Shown here: positions 37,368 to 45,833 of the stretch, one piece after another | Layout of the letters: each line of letters opens with the position of its first letter | Numbering within the stretch: the first letter of the stretch is position 1 | Assembly: GCA_000720805.1 (NCBI GenBank) | Contig: JODI01000090.1 | Coordinates: 1-61,223, forward strand | Reading direction: 5' to 3' | DNA: 61,223 nt | Source: Streptomyces violaceoruber | Lineage (GTDB): Bacteria; Actinomycetota; Actinomycetes; Streptomycetales; Streptomycetaceae | The notes under the pieces: generated by a model | The model's input: the letters and a program-made list of their open reading frames with translations, nothing else | Told to the model about the DNA's origin: nothing | Databases searched by the model: none | Program-made: the position numbers and the translations under genes

Positions 37368-37406
37368 GCTGCCCCGGCATCGCATACGGTGCCGGGGCGG
37401 CTTTTT
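37368..37406 (+). terminator. Intrinsic terminator of the DUF3117 gene
   Basis: A 15-bp stem (two G-T pairs) with a CATA loop is followed at once by TTTTT, a textbook Rho-independent terminator, 25 bp after the stop. Confidence 0.92.
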
Positions 37407-37530
37407 CACCGGCGAATCGCCTCGGGACACGCCGAAAGGGTCACGGTTTGGCCGCGCTCCTCAGGCCGCCCCGTTCCTGCCCTCCACAGCGCTCTGCCCG
37501 GCCCCGCTCATCCCCGGCGGCGCGCTCCTG

Positions 37531-37627
37531 GATCGACGGCGTTCATGGCTTGACGGCGTTCATGTGTTGACGTCGCTCATGGTTTGACGGCGCTCATGGT
37601 TTCAGTGTGCTCATCGTTTGACGGCGC
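37531..37627. repeat. 17-bp tandem repeat derived from the O-methyltransferase 3' end
   Basis: Units with consensus GTTTGACGGCGCTCATG start at 37531, 37548, 37565, 37582, 37599 and 37616; the last is partial and lies inside the gene. Read on the minus strand each unit is GCGCCGTCAAACCATGA, and the gene-proximal unit encodes the last codons AVKR and the stop. So the 3' end of the gene, with its stop, has been repeated about five times downstream, with divergence of 1-6 bases per unit. Confidence 0.88.
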
Positions 37628-38243
37628 ACAGCAGTCCGTCGCCGACCGGCAGCAGCGACGGCATCAACTCCTGGCTCTCGCGCACCGCGCGCAGCAGCTC
37701 CCGCAGCCGCAGGACCTCCGTGGGCTGCGGACCCGAGTCCACGGTGCGGCCGTTGGCGAAGACCCCCTCGAAGACGACGAGGCCGCCCGGCCGGAGCAGG
37801 CGCAACGATTCGGCGAGGTAGTCCAGGAACTCCTGGCGGTCACCGTCGCAGAAGACGAGGTCGTAGCCGGAGTCCGCGAGCCGGGGCAGCACGTCCAGGG
37901 CGCGGCCGGGGATGAAGCGGGCCCGGTTGCTGGCGAAGCCGCTGGCGCGGAAGGCCTGGCGGGCGAACTGCTGGTGCTCCGGCTCGGGGTCGACCGTGGT
38001 CAGCACGCCGTCCGGGCGCATGCCGTTCAGCAGATGGATCCCGGACACGCCGGTCCCGGTGCCGATCTCGGCGACCGCCTTGGCGTCCACGGTGGCGGCG
38101 AGCAACCGCAACGCCGCACCCGTGCCGGGCGACACCGAGCGCAGCCCCGCCTCGCGGGCCCGGTCCCGGGCCCAGCGCAGGGCTTCGTCCTCGGCGACAT
38201 AGGCGTCGGCGAACGCCCAGCTCGTCTGCCGGTTGCCGGTAAT
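37611..38243 (-). CDS. O-methyltransferase (class I SAM-dependent), probable ATT start
   Basis: 210 residues if started at ATT 38243. The SAM motif VAEIGTGTGVSGIHLL, the acidic VDPEPEHQQFAR and the metal-site-like FCDGDRQEF place it in the catechol O-methyltransferase-like family (mycobacterial Rv1220c type). Between the upstream in-frame stop and the conserved NRQTSWAFADAYVAEDEAL there is no ATG, GTG or TTG. ATT 38243 has AGGAG exactly 6 bases upstream. The first standard start (GTG 38135) would remove the N-terminal helices needed by the fold. Divergent from sigE, as in mycobacteria. Confidence 0.82.
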   Translation of the reverse strand: MTGNRQTSWAFADAYVAEDEALRWARDRAREAGLRSVSPGTGAALRLLAATVDAKAVAEIGTGTGVSGIHLLNGMRPDGVLTTVDPEPEHQQFARQAFRASGFASNRARFIPGRALDVLPRLADSGYDLVFCDGDRQEFLDYLAESLRLLRPGGLVVFEGVFANGRTVDSGPQPTEVLRLRELLRAVRESQELMPSLLPVGDGLLCAVKR

Positions 38244-38472
38244 GACCCTCTCCTGTCCCCGTGGTTGCCTGGGCGTGACTGTATCCGTTGGTGCCGGGAA
38301 CCCGCAGATGGGACCGGGCGTTTAGAGGGGTGGGAGACAGAGCGGGGGGACACAGTTGGATCACGGTGACGAGCGAGAGCTCGAGCAAGTACTGACGCAG
38401 CCGGATGAGCCGTGTCAGCCCAGATCAATTTCTCGTAAAACCGCTTATCCGGAGCTAACGGGCGAGGTGGCT

Positions 38473-39246
38473 ATGGTAGGGGCTCCAGTGGACATCCACC
38501 GAGCCGACAGGGGAGGTGCGGCCGTACCTGTGGATCGCGGAGGAGCGCTGCGGCGCCTCCTCGGATCGGCGGGCAGGCCCAAATCCGTGAACGACACCGC
38601 TGCTGACCACAGCCACGCCGCTGAACACGACCGGACCGCGACCTTCTCCACCGACGCGGACGGGCAGGCGTGGACTCCGCCCACCTGGGAGGAGATCGTC
38701 AGCACGCACAGCGGCCGGGTCTACCGGCTCGCCTACCGGCTGACGGGCAACCAGCACGACGCCGAGGACCTCACGCAGGAGGTCTTCGTCCGCGTCTTCC
38801 GCTCCTTGTCCACCTACACGCCCGGCACCTTCGAGGGCTGGCTGCACCGCATCACCACCAACCTCTTCCTGGACATGGTCCGCCGCAAGCAGCGCATCCG
38901 CTTCGACGCCCTCGGCGAGGACGCGGCCGAGCGACTGCCGAGTCGCGAGCCGTCACCCCAGCAGGTCTTCAACGACGCGCACTTCGACGCGGACGTCCAG
39001 CAGGCCCTCGACACCCTCGCCCCGGAGTTCCGCGCCGCGGTCGTCCTGTGCGACATCGAAGGCCTGTCGTACGAGGAGATCGCCGCGACCCTGGGCGTCA
39101 AGCTCGGCACGGTCCGCTCCCGGATCCACCGCGGCCGCTCGCAGCTGCGCAAGGCCCTCGCGCACCGCTCTCCGGAGGCCCGGGCCGAGCGTCGGTCCTT
39201 CATGGCCCGTGTTCCCGCGCTGGGGGGAGGGGGCGCGCCCGCGTGA
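38473..39246 (+). CDS. sigE: ECF RNA polymerase sigma factor, SigE type
   Basis: 257 residues. Region 2 is at about 75-145 ([29 protein letters not shown]) and region 4 at about 185-240 ([44 protein letters not shown]). The long N-terminal extension of about 70 residues resembles mycobacterial SigE, the envelope-stress sigma factor; it is not the S. coelicolor protein also named SigE. ATG 38473 has GAGG at proper spacing; a longer in-frame start at 38356 is less likely. Coupled by GTGA overlap to its anti-sigma gene. Confidence 0.93.
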   Translation: MVGAPVDIHRADRGGAAVPVDRGGALRRLLGSAGRPKSVNDTAADHSHAAEHDRTATFSTDADGQAWTPPTWEEIVSTHSGRVYRLAYRLTGNQHDAEDLTQEVFVRVFRSLSTYTPGTFEGWLHRITTNLFLDMVRRKQRIRFDALGEDAAERLPSREPSPQQVFNDAHFDADVQQALDTLAPEFRAAVVLCDIEGLSYEEIAATLGVKLGTVRSRIHRGRSQLRKALAHRSPEARAERRSFMARVPALGGGGAPA

Positions 39247-40217
39247 GTGGATCACGGCCTACCCCGTCCGAACAGCACCTGGGAGACCGACTCGCCGCTC
39301 TTGTGGACGGTGAGCTCGGTCATGAGTCACGCGACCGCGTCCTCGCGCACCTGGCCACCTGTGCCAAGTGCAAGGCGGAGGCCGACGCACAGCGCCGACT
39401 GAAGAACGTCTTCGCGGAGGCCGCCCCGCCCCCGCCGTCCGAGAGTTTCCTGGCCCGCCTCCAAGGGCTCTCGGCGGAGAGTGACCTGGCGGGTGACGAC
39501 GATCCGCCCTTCGGCGGATCCGGATTCGCCGGGGGACTGCCCGGACGACCCGGCGTCCCCGGGGCCTTCGGCCTGAAGCGCGGCGAGCGGTTCGAGTTCG
39601 ACTACGTTCCGGCTCGTCCGCACGCCTCGATGCTGCCGACCTCCTCCGCACACCGCGGCTTCCGTATCCATGACGTCAGCCGTCACGAGGCCGATCGGTC
39701 GTCCTCGCGCGGGCTGCGGTTCGCCTTCGCCGCGGCCGGAGCGGTCTCCCTGGCCGCGATCGCGCTCGGCGGCGTCACCACGGTGACACCGGGCGACACA
39801 GCCGTGGACGCGCGCGGTGGTACGGGGACGGGCAGCAACGTGACCCCGGCCCGGACCCAGGGCACGGGCGCCAGCACGGCGTCCGAGAGCCAGCGGCGTC
39901 GCGGCACCGGTCCGCTGCTCGCGCAGGGCCAGGGCCAGGGGGCGCTGGGCAACACCCCGGTCGCCCCGACCGCGGTGTCCGCGCCGCTGTTGCCCGGGGT
40001 GCCGTCACCGGCCACGGGCGCACGCGAGGAGATCGTGCACGCGCTGGCCGCGCCCATGATGGCCGGAGCGGCCGCGATGTCCCCGTTGATACGACCGCTC
40101 AGCGCCACCTCGCCGCTCACCCTGACCGACTGGTCCACCGCCCCGGACCCCTCACCCGGTCTGCTCGCCGTGCCCGTCCCGGACACGACCTCCGCTCCCT
40201 CCAGCACCCCCCGCTGA
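39243..40217 (+). CDS. Zinc-associated anti-sigma factor (RseA-like), single-pass membrane protein
   Basis: 324 residues. The ZAS motif H36-x3-C40-x2-C43 (HLATCAKC) lies in the N-terminal cytoplasmic domain that should bind the preceding sigma factor. One membrane helix is at about 157-180 ([18 protein letters not shown]), followed by a low-complexity Thr/Pro/Ala-rich extracytoplasmic part. The GTGA overlap with the sigma gene implies equimolar synthesis, and the HtrA protease downstream could take part in signal-induced cleavage. Pairing inferred from order and motif. Confidence 0.9.
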   Translation: MSGSRPTPSEQHLGDRLAALVDGELGHESRDRVLAHLATCAKCKAEADAQRRLKNVFAEAAPPPPSESFLARLQGLSAESDLAGDDDPPFGGSGFAGGLPGRPGVPGAFGLKRGERFEFDYVPARPHASMLPTSSAHRGFRIHDVSRHEADRSSSRGLRFAFAAAGAVSLAAIALGGVTTVTPGDTAVDARGGTGTGSNVTPARTQGTGASTASESQRRRGTGPLLAQGQGQGALGNTPVAPTAVSAPLLPGVPSPATGAREEIVHALAAPMMAGAAAMSPLIRPLSATSPLTLTDWSTAPDPSPGLLAVPVPDTTSAPSSTPR

Positions 40218-40439
40218 CCTGCCTGAGCGCGGTGGCCCGCGAACCTGGTTGAATCCAGGGGAGTCGACGAACTTCGGCCACCGCCGACGAGCCGTGCGGG
40301 GGGCCGGGCCGGTCCGTCGCATCAGGCCACGGGGAGCTGCCGCCACCCTCCGGACTCCACCTTCCGGAGGAGAGCCGGTTCCCGCGTCCGCGGCCTGATC
40401 CGCCGGCCGGCCTCGGAGGCCGTGACTGTGGGGGAGAGC

Positions 40440-42350
40440 ATGGATCAGGGGAAGCCCACGAAGGCCAACGAACCGGGCCCGACGCCGGACGAGACGCCCG
40501 AAGTGAGCGGGCAGCCGGGGAACGGGGCGGCCGGACCGGAACAGAACCCCAGCCGGACGGCCGACGGAACACCGACCGACGCCGGGCCGGGTGTCCGCGC
40601 CGTCGATTCCGACGGCGACTTCGAGCTCAGGGCACCGCACACGCCGACGGCGCCCGAGGGCGACTATGAACTGAGGCACCCGGCCCCGGCCCCGGCCCCG
40701 GACCCGGTGATTCCCGCGCCCGCTGAGGAGCAGCCCATCGGTTCCGTCCCGGAGGACGCCCCTGGCCCCGCTGCCGAGCGGCCCAGACCTCTCCATGACC
40801 CCGACCCCTACAGCACCCCTCCGTACGGCGAACCCGGCCCGTGGGCCCCCGCCCCACCCGTGCAGCACCCGACCCCCGTCCCGCCGCCGGCGCCCGACGC
40901 CCGCGTCCAGCCTCCGGCGTCCGCCTCTACCGCACAGACACCGCTTCCGGTGCCGGCCCCCGCCGCACAGGCACCGCTTCCGGTGCCGGCCCCCGGCGTG
41001 CAGGCCTCTCCCGCGCCACCCGCCTCGGCCCTGCAGGCGCCACCGCCCGCGCCCGCCCCGGTCCTGTCGCCCCCGCAAGCTGCTCCCGCAGCCGACCGAC
41101 AACCCCCGAGCCCGGCCACCGCCGTCACCTCCCCCCTGGCCGCCGCCGACACCCCACCGGCCTCCACTCCCTGGCAGAACTACGACCCCTGGGCCCCCGT
41201 CACCGCTCCGCTCCAGCAGACAGGAGCGGCCGTGTCCACCGAGGAGCAGCGGCGTAAGAAGGTTCGGAGGGTGCTGGTCGGGGCGGCTGTGCTGCTCGCT
41301 CTGGTGTCGGGGGGCGTGGGAGGGGCCCTGGGGGCGTATCTGGAGCGCAACGGGGGGATCGGGGAGGTGGAGCTGCCGCAGGCCGGTCGCGAGCCTGCCG
41401 GGCGGGCTCGCGACAGTGTGGCCGGGATCGCCGCGCGGGCCCTGCCCAGCGTGGTGACCTTGCATGTGACCGGGTCCGGGGAGCAGGGCACCGGTACCGG
41501 GTTCGTGCTCGACGACCGCGGCCACATCCTCACCAACAACCATGTCGTGGAGTCCGCCGGATCCGACGGCGAGATATCGGTGACCTTCAACAGCGGCGAC
41601 ACCGCCAAGGCCACCGTCGTCGGCCGGGACAGCGGCTACGACCTCGCCGTCGTCAAGGTCAGGGGCGTCAGCGGCCTGACGCCGTTGCCCCTGGGCAACT
41701 CCGACAACGTCCAGGTCGGTGACCCGGTCGTCGCCATCGGCGCCCCCTTCGACCTGGAGGGCACCGTCACCTCCGGCATCATCAGCGCCAAGGAACGGCC
41801 CATCACCGCCGGCGACGCGAGCGACGTGTCGTACGTCGACGCCCTGCAGACCGACGCTCCGATCAACCCCGGCAACTCCGGCGGGCCCCTCCTCGACGCA
41901 CGGGCGCGCGTCATCGGCATCAACTCCGCCATCCGCTCGGCCGACGGCGACTCCGAGCCGGAGGGCGGCCAGGCCGGCTCCATCGGCCTCGGCTTCGCCA
42001 TACCGGTCAACCAGGGCAAGCGGGTCGCCGAGGAACTGATCAACACCGGCCGGGCGACTCACCCGGTCATCGGCGTCACCCTCGACATGGACTACACCGG
42101 CGACGGCGCCCGCGTCGGCGCCAGGAGCAGCGACGGCGGCCCCGCGGTCACCGTGGGCGGCCCCGGCGACCGGGCCGGCATCAAGGCCGGGGACGTCATC
42201 ACCGAGGTCGACGGCCGACGCGTCCACTCCGGCGAGGAACTCATCGTCAGGACCCGCGCGCACCGCCCCGGAGACCGTCTGGAACTCACCTTGGAGCGCG
42301 CCGGTGAAGAGCGGACCATTTCCCTGGTCCTGGGATCCTCCGGAGACTGA
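40440..42350 (+). CDS. HtrA/DegP-like membrane-anchored serine protease with PDZ domain
   Basis: 636 residues. A Pro/Ala-rich cytoplasmic N-terminus of about 270 residues precedes one helix (VLVGAAVLLALVSGGVGGALG). The trypsin-like domain has His368 (NNHVV), Asp401 (YDLAVV) and Ser480 (GNSGGP), and the C-terminal PDZ begins around 545 (HPVIGVTLDMDY) with AGIKAGDVITEVDG. It should degrade or refold damaged exported proteins outside the membrane. ATG 40440 has GGGGGAGAG upstream. Part of the sigE-anti-sigma-htrA-tatB block, an envelope-stress module. Confidence 0.93.
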   Translation: MDQGKPTKANEPGPTPDETPEVSGQPGNGAAGPEQNPSRTADGTPTDAGPGVRAVDSDGDFELRAPHTPTAPEGDYELRHPAPAPAPDPVIPAPAEEQPIGSVPEDAPGPAAERPRPLHDPDPYSTPPYGEPGPWAPAPPVQHPTPVPPPAPDARVQPPASASTAQTPLPVPAPAAQAPLPVPAPGVQASPAPPASALQAPPPAPAPVLSPPQAAPAADRQPPSPATAVTSPLAAADTPPASTPWQNYDPWAPVTAPLQQTGAAVSTEEQRRKKVRRVLVGAAVLLALVSGGVGGALGAYLERNGGIGEVELPQAGREPAGRARDSVAGIAARALPSVVTLHVTGSGEQGTGTGFVLDDRGHILTNNHVVESAGSDGEISVTFNSGDTAKATVVGRDSGYDLAVVKVRGVSGLTPLPLGNSDNVQVGDPVVAIGAPFDLEGTVTSGIISAKERPITAGDASDVSYVDALQTDAPINPGNSGGPLLDARARVIGINSAIRSADGDSEPEGGQAGSIGLGFAIPVNQGKRVAEELINTGRATHPVIGVTLDMDYTGDGARVGARSSDGGPAVTVGGPGDRAGIKAGDVITEVDGRRVHSGEELIVRTRAHRPGDRLELTLERAGEERTISLVLGSSGD

Positions 42351-42352
42351 CA

Positions 42353-42444
42353 GCGACCTCACAGGAAGAGCGCCGGCGACCCCACAGAAACGCGTCCCAC
42401 CTGTCCCACAAGGCAGACAACCGCGTCCCACAAGGCAGACAACC
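42353..42444. repeat. Post-stop tandem repeat after htrA
   Basis: GTCCCACAAGGCAGACAACC is present twice exactly (42403-42422 and 42425-42444, period 22). Weaker relatives of the pattern GCGACCCCACAGGAAGA begin 2 bp after the stop. The remaining sequence to tatB at 42593 shows no gene. Confidence 0.75.
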
Positions 42445-42592
42445 CGGAAAACAGCCCATCCAGTCACAGTCGGACCCCCCGGGACAGTACCGGTCGTACG
42501 GGATCGCCGGGTACCGTGGACCCGGCCCGGACCACGGAAGACCGCACAGACCACCGAGGGCCGAGGACCGAGGACATCGCAAGGAGCTTCAG

Positions 42593-43039
42593 GTGTTCAA
42601 TGACATAGGACCGCTCGAGCTGGTGACGCTCGTAGTCCTCGCCGTGCTCGTCTTCGGTCCGGACAAGCTCCCGAAGGTCATCCAGGACGTCACGCGGACG
42701 ATCCGCAAGATCCGTGAGTTCTCGGAGAGCGCCAAGGAGGACATCCGGCAGGAACTCGGACCGGAGTTCAAGGACTTCGAGTTCGAGGACCTCAACCCCA
42801 AGACGTTCATCCGCAAGCAGCTGGACAACGACGACCTGGGGCTCAAGGAGATCCGCAACGGCTTCGACCTGAAGAAGGAGATGGCCGAGGTCACGGACGC
42901 CGTCCACGGCCGCGAGCCGGAGCCCTCCGCGGCCGGGTCCTCCTCGGCGGCCGGAGCATCAGGCGGCGCCATCGACATGACGAAGAAGCCGGAGAAGCCC
43001 GAAGAGGACCGTCCGCCCTTCGACGCGGACGCCACCTGA
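42593..43039 (+). CDS. tatB: Sec-independent protein translocase subunit TatB
   Basis: 148 residues. The N-terminal helix FNDIGPLELVTLVVLAVLVFGPDKLPK carries the conserved Glu and the FGPxKLP hinge; an amphipathic helix and a charged, Ala/Ser-rich tail follow. TatB receives twin-arginine precursors together with TatC. GTG 42593 follows AAGGAG. Location next to htrA and sigE is as in mycobacteria (Rv1221-Rv1224). Confidence 0.94.
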   Translation: MFNDIGPLELVTLVVLAVLVFGPDKLPKVIQDVTRTIRKIREFSESAKEDIRQELGPEFKDFEFEDLNPKTFIRKQLDNDDLGLKEIRNGFDLKKEMAEVTDAVHGREPEPSAAGSSSAAGASGGAIDMTKKPEKPEEDRPPFDADAT

Positions 43040-43289
43040 GCAGCCGAGCCGTAGCCCCGTAGGCATGTACTGCCTTACGTGACGCGTTTCATACTCCGTC
43101 ATACCCCTCCTGCCGCTGTACGGCCTCAACGCGCCCCGAGAACGCCCCACGCGCCGGGCGCTTTCCCTGCTGGCCGCAGCGGTGTGGCTATGCTGCCGAG
43201 TTGTTGTGCGGGCCGTACGCGAACCAGCAACGCCGCCCGAAGGGGGGCGGGCCGTTCGGTCCGACGAGAGCGAGGAGGCGTCCGGGCAC

Positions 43290-43946
43290 ATGGAGACGAC
43301 GAGTCGGGCAGTCGCGCAGACGCCGGCCGCGGAGGGCGGACAACAGGCCCCCTCCGCCCGGCGTACGGTCGATGGCTACCTGCTGGCGCCCTTCCCGTGG
43401 TACGGCCTCGACGAGGCATTCACGGGACCGCGCTGGCTGATGCAGGTCGGGACGGCGGCCGACGGGGCCGTCGAACACGGTTCGATCGGACACGGCGACG
43501 AGCCGTCCGTACGGAACGAGTCGTCGCAGGACAAGGAGAAGTTCGCGGTGGTGGTGACCGTCGCGGCGAATCCCGTGCGGCGCAGCGCGGACGGTACGGG
43601 CCTCCTGGAAGCCACGTCGGTGTCCTCGGCGGCCTGGCTCGCGGGAGTCGGGCTGCTGTCCTTCACCTGGCCCGGGCAGATGGACCACACGCTGCGGGAC
43701 GACTGGCTGGAGCAGCAGACGGAGACGGCGTGGGCCCTGGCCGACGACCTCGACGGTTCCGACTGGTCGACGCTGTCCCTGCCCGTGGACGGCGTGCTGA
43801 CACCCTTCCACTACCGGGAGTCCGAGTTCGGCTGGGTCCTGGCCGGGCCGACCCAGCAGGGCGTGCACGTGGGGGCGTACGGGAGAGGCATGAGCGCGTA
43901 CGGACTCGGTTTCGCGATGATCAAGGACATCTCGGCCTACGCCTAG
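43290..43946 (+). CDS. Conserved actinobacterial protein, function unknown
   Basis: 218 residues, soluble, no signal peptide. Recognisable features: FPWYGLDEAFTGPRWLMQVG near residue 40 and a closing GMSAYGLGFAMIKDISAYA. ATG 43290 has GAGGAGG 11 bases upstream; an extension to 43182 is unlikely. I do not recognise a named family. It is bounded by tatB and, at its 3' end, by a strong shared hairpin. Confidence 0.75.
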   Translation: METTSRAVAQTPAAEGGQQAPSARRTVDGYLLAPFPWYGLDEAFTGPRWLMQVGTAADGAVEHGSIGHGDEPSVRNESSQDKEKFAVVVTVAANPVRRSADGTGLLEATSVSSAAWLAGVGLLSFTWPGQMDHTLRDDWLEQQTETAWALADDLDGSDWSTLSLPVDGVLTPFHYRESEFGWVLAGPTQQGVHVGAYGRGMSAYGLGFAMIKDISAYA

Positions 43947-43952
43947 CCGGTT

Positions 43953-44001
43953 CCACGACGATGGGGGCGCCGTCCGTGAGACGGCGCCCCCATCGTCGTG
44001 G
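43953..44001. terminator. 22-bp perfect-stem bidirectional terminator
   Basis: CCACGACGATGGGGGCGCCG(TC) pairs perfectly over 22 bp around a CGTGA loop, between the convergent 43290 gene and the Mrp gene. The longest uninterrupted stem noticed in the window. Confidence 0.9.
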
Positions 44002-44042
44002 CAGAAGTCGTGGGAGAGTGTCGTGGAAGACCGGGAACCGAC

Positions 44043-45176
44043 CTAGAACTTGTTCCTCGGAGTGATCCCCAAGGACAGTCCCGAAAGGCCCCGCTGGCGC
44101 CCGCCGAGCTTCCCCGCGATCGCCCGCAGCGCCGAGCCCGCCGGGGAGTCCGGGTCCGTCAGGACGACCGGCTTGCCCTCGTCGCCGCCCTCGCGGAGGC
44201 GGACGTCGATGGGGATGGAGCCGAGTACCGGGACCGAGGCGCCGGTGGTCCGCGTCAGGCCGTCGGCGACCGACTGGCCGCCGCCGGTGCCGAACACGTC
44301 GACCATCTCGCCGCAGTGCGGGCAGGGCAGGCCCGACATGTTCTCCACGACGCCCACGATCTTCTGGTGCGTCTGGACGGCGATGGAGCCCGCCCGCTCC
44401 GCGACCTCGGCCGCCGCCTGCTGAGGCGTCGTCACGACCAGGATCTCCGCGTTCGGCACCAGCTGGGCCACCGAGATCGCGATGTCGCCGGTGCCCGGCG
44501 GGAGGTCGAGGAGGAGCACGTCCAGGTCGCCCCAGTACACGTCCGCCAGGAACTGCTGGAGGGCGCGGTGGAGCATCGGGCCGCGCCAGACGACCGGGGC
44601 GTTGCCCGGGGTGAACATGCCGATCGAGATGACCTTCACGCCGTTCGCGGACGGCGGCATGATCATGTTCTCGACCTGGGTGGGACGGCCGTCGGCGCCC
44701 AGCATGCGCGGCACACTGTGGCCGTAGATGTCGGCGTCGACGACACCGACCTTCAGGCCGTCCGCCGCCATCGCCGCCGCCAGGTTCACCGTCACCGAGG
44801 ACTTGCCGACGCCGCCCTTGCCGGAGGCGACCGCGTACACACGGGTCAGCGAGCCCGGCTTGGCGAAGGGGACCTCGCGCTCGGTCTGGCCGCCGCGCAG
44901 CGCGGTCGCCAGTTCCTTGCGCTGTTCGTCGCTCATCACGTCCAGCGTGACGTCGACGCGGGCGACGCCCTCGACCGCCGAGACCGCGTCCGTCACCCGC
45001 TGGGTGATCGTCTCGCGCATGGGGCAGCCGGAGACCGTCAGGTACACGGTGACCGCGACCGCCCCGTCCGCACCGATCTCCACCGATTTGACCATCCCGA
45101 GTTCGGTGATGGGGCGGTTGATCTCGGGGTCGTTCACCGTCGCCAGTGCTTCACGCACCGCGTCTTCCGTAGCCAT
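44043..45176 (-). CDS. Mrp/NBP35 family iron-sulfur carrier ATPase
   Basis: 377 residues. Residues 1-85 form a MIP18/DUF59 domain (DPEINRPITELGMV). The P-loop is of the deviant type SGKGGVGKS at 118-126, followed by VGVVDADIYGHSVPRML and DYLLLDLPPGTGD-like Walker B. The CPHC motif in LPCPHCGE binds a bridging Fe-S cluster at the dimer interface. It is thought to deliver Fe-S clusters to apo-proteins. Mycobacterial counterpart Rv1229c holds the same relative place. Confidence 0.94.
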   Translation of the reverse strand: MATEDAVREALATVNDPEINRPITELGMVKSVEIGADGAVAVTVYLTVSGCPMRETITQRVTDAVSAVEGVARVDVTLDVMSDEQRKELATALRGGQTEREVPFAKPGSLTRVYAVASGKGGVGKSSVTVNLAAAMAADGLKVGVVDADIYGHSVPRMLGADGRPTQVENMIMPPSANGVKVISIGMFTPGNAPVVWRGPMLHRALQQFLADVYWGDLDVLLLDLPPGTGDIAISVAQLVPNAEILVVTTPQQAAAEVAERAGSIAVQTHQKIVGVVENMSGLPCPHCGEMVDVFGTGGGQSVADGLTRTTGASVPVLGSIPIDVRLREGGDEGKPVVLTDPDSPAGSALRAIAGKLGGRQRGLSGLSLGITPRNKF

Positions 45177-45218
45177 AAGGAGATGGTACGGCGCCGCACA
45201 CGGGCCCCGGGAAGCCCG

Positions 45219-45833
45219 TCAGCGGTCGTCTGCGTCACGTCCCCGCGGCGGTTCCGCCGGAACCGCGTGGAATGCGCTGTGCTGATGGGGGTGGTGGCCG
45301 TCGCGCCGCGCCTCCAGCTCCTTCACCATGTCCTGCAGCTCGGAGCGGATCCAGTCCCGGGTCGCGACCTCGCCCAGCCCGATGCGCAGGGCGGCGATCT
45401 CCCGGGTCAGGTACTCGGTGTCCGCGATGGACCGTTCGTTCTGCTTGCGGTCCTGTTCGAGGTTGACCCGGTCGCGGTCGTCCTGGCGGTTCTGCGCGAG
45501 CAGGATCAGCGGGGCGGCGTAGGACGCCTGGAGGGACAGCATCAGGGTCAGGAAGATGAACGGGTAGTTGTCGAAGCGCAGGTCCCGCGGCGCGAACACG
45601 TTCCACAGCACCCACACGATGATGACGACCGTCATCCAGACGATGAACCGCCCGGTGCCCAGGAACCGCGCGATGCGCTCCGAGAGCCGTCCGAAGGCCT
45701 CCGGGTCCCACTCGGGCAGGAACCGGCGCCGGGGCGGGCGCGGCTGGTCCAGGCGGGGCGTACGGGGGCGGGCGGTGGCGGTGGCGCCCGCCGGCGTGCG
45801 CTCGCGGGCGCCGCTCTCGCGCTCAGGCGTCAC
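45219..45833 (-). CDS. DUF1003 membrane protein
   Basis: 204 residues. Two membrane helices (VWMTVVIIVWVLWNVF and FIFLTLMLSLQASYAAPLILL) are linked by the conserved APRDLRFDNYPF, and a coiled-coil tail (NRQDDRDRVNLEQDRKQNERS) follows, all typical of DUF1003. The GTG start overlaps the stop of the MgtE-N/CBS gene by 11 bases. The pair matches mycobacterial Rv1231c-Rv1232c, suggesting a shared role in divalent ion handling. Confidence 0.9.
   Translation of the reverse strand: MTPERESGARERTPAGATATARPRTPRLDQPRPPRRRFLPEWDPEAFGRLSERIARFLGTGRFIVWMTVVIIVWVLWNVFAPRDLRFDNYPFIFLTLMLSLQASYAAPLILLAQNRQDDRDRVNLEQDRKQNERSIADTEYLTREIAALRIGLGEVATRDWIRSELQDMVKELEARRDGHHPHQHSAFHAVPAEPPRGRDADDR

Noticed and set aside
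42403..42444. Attachment-site or IS-end direct repeat between htrA and tatB
   Set aside because: The two copies are only 2 bp apart and lie within a wider degenerate tandem array; nothing is inserted between them.
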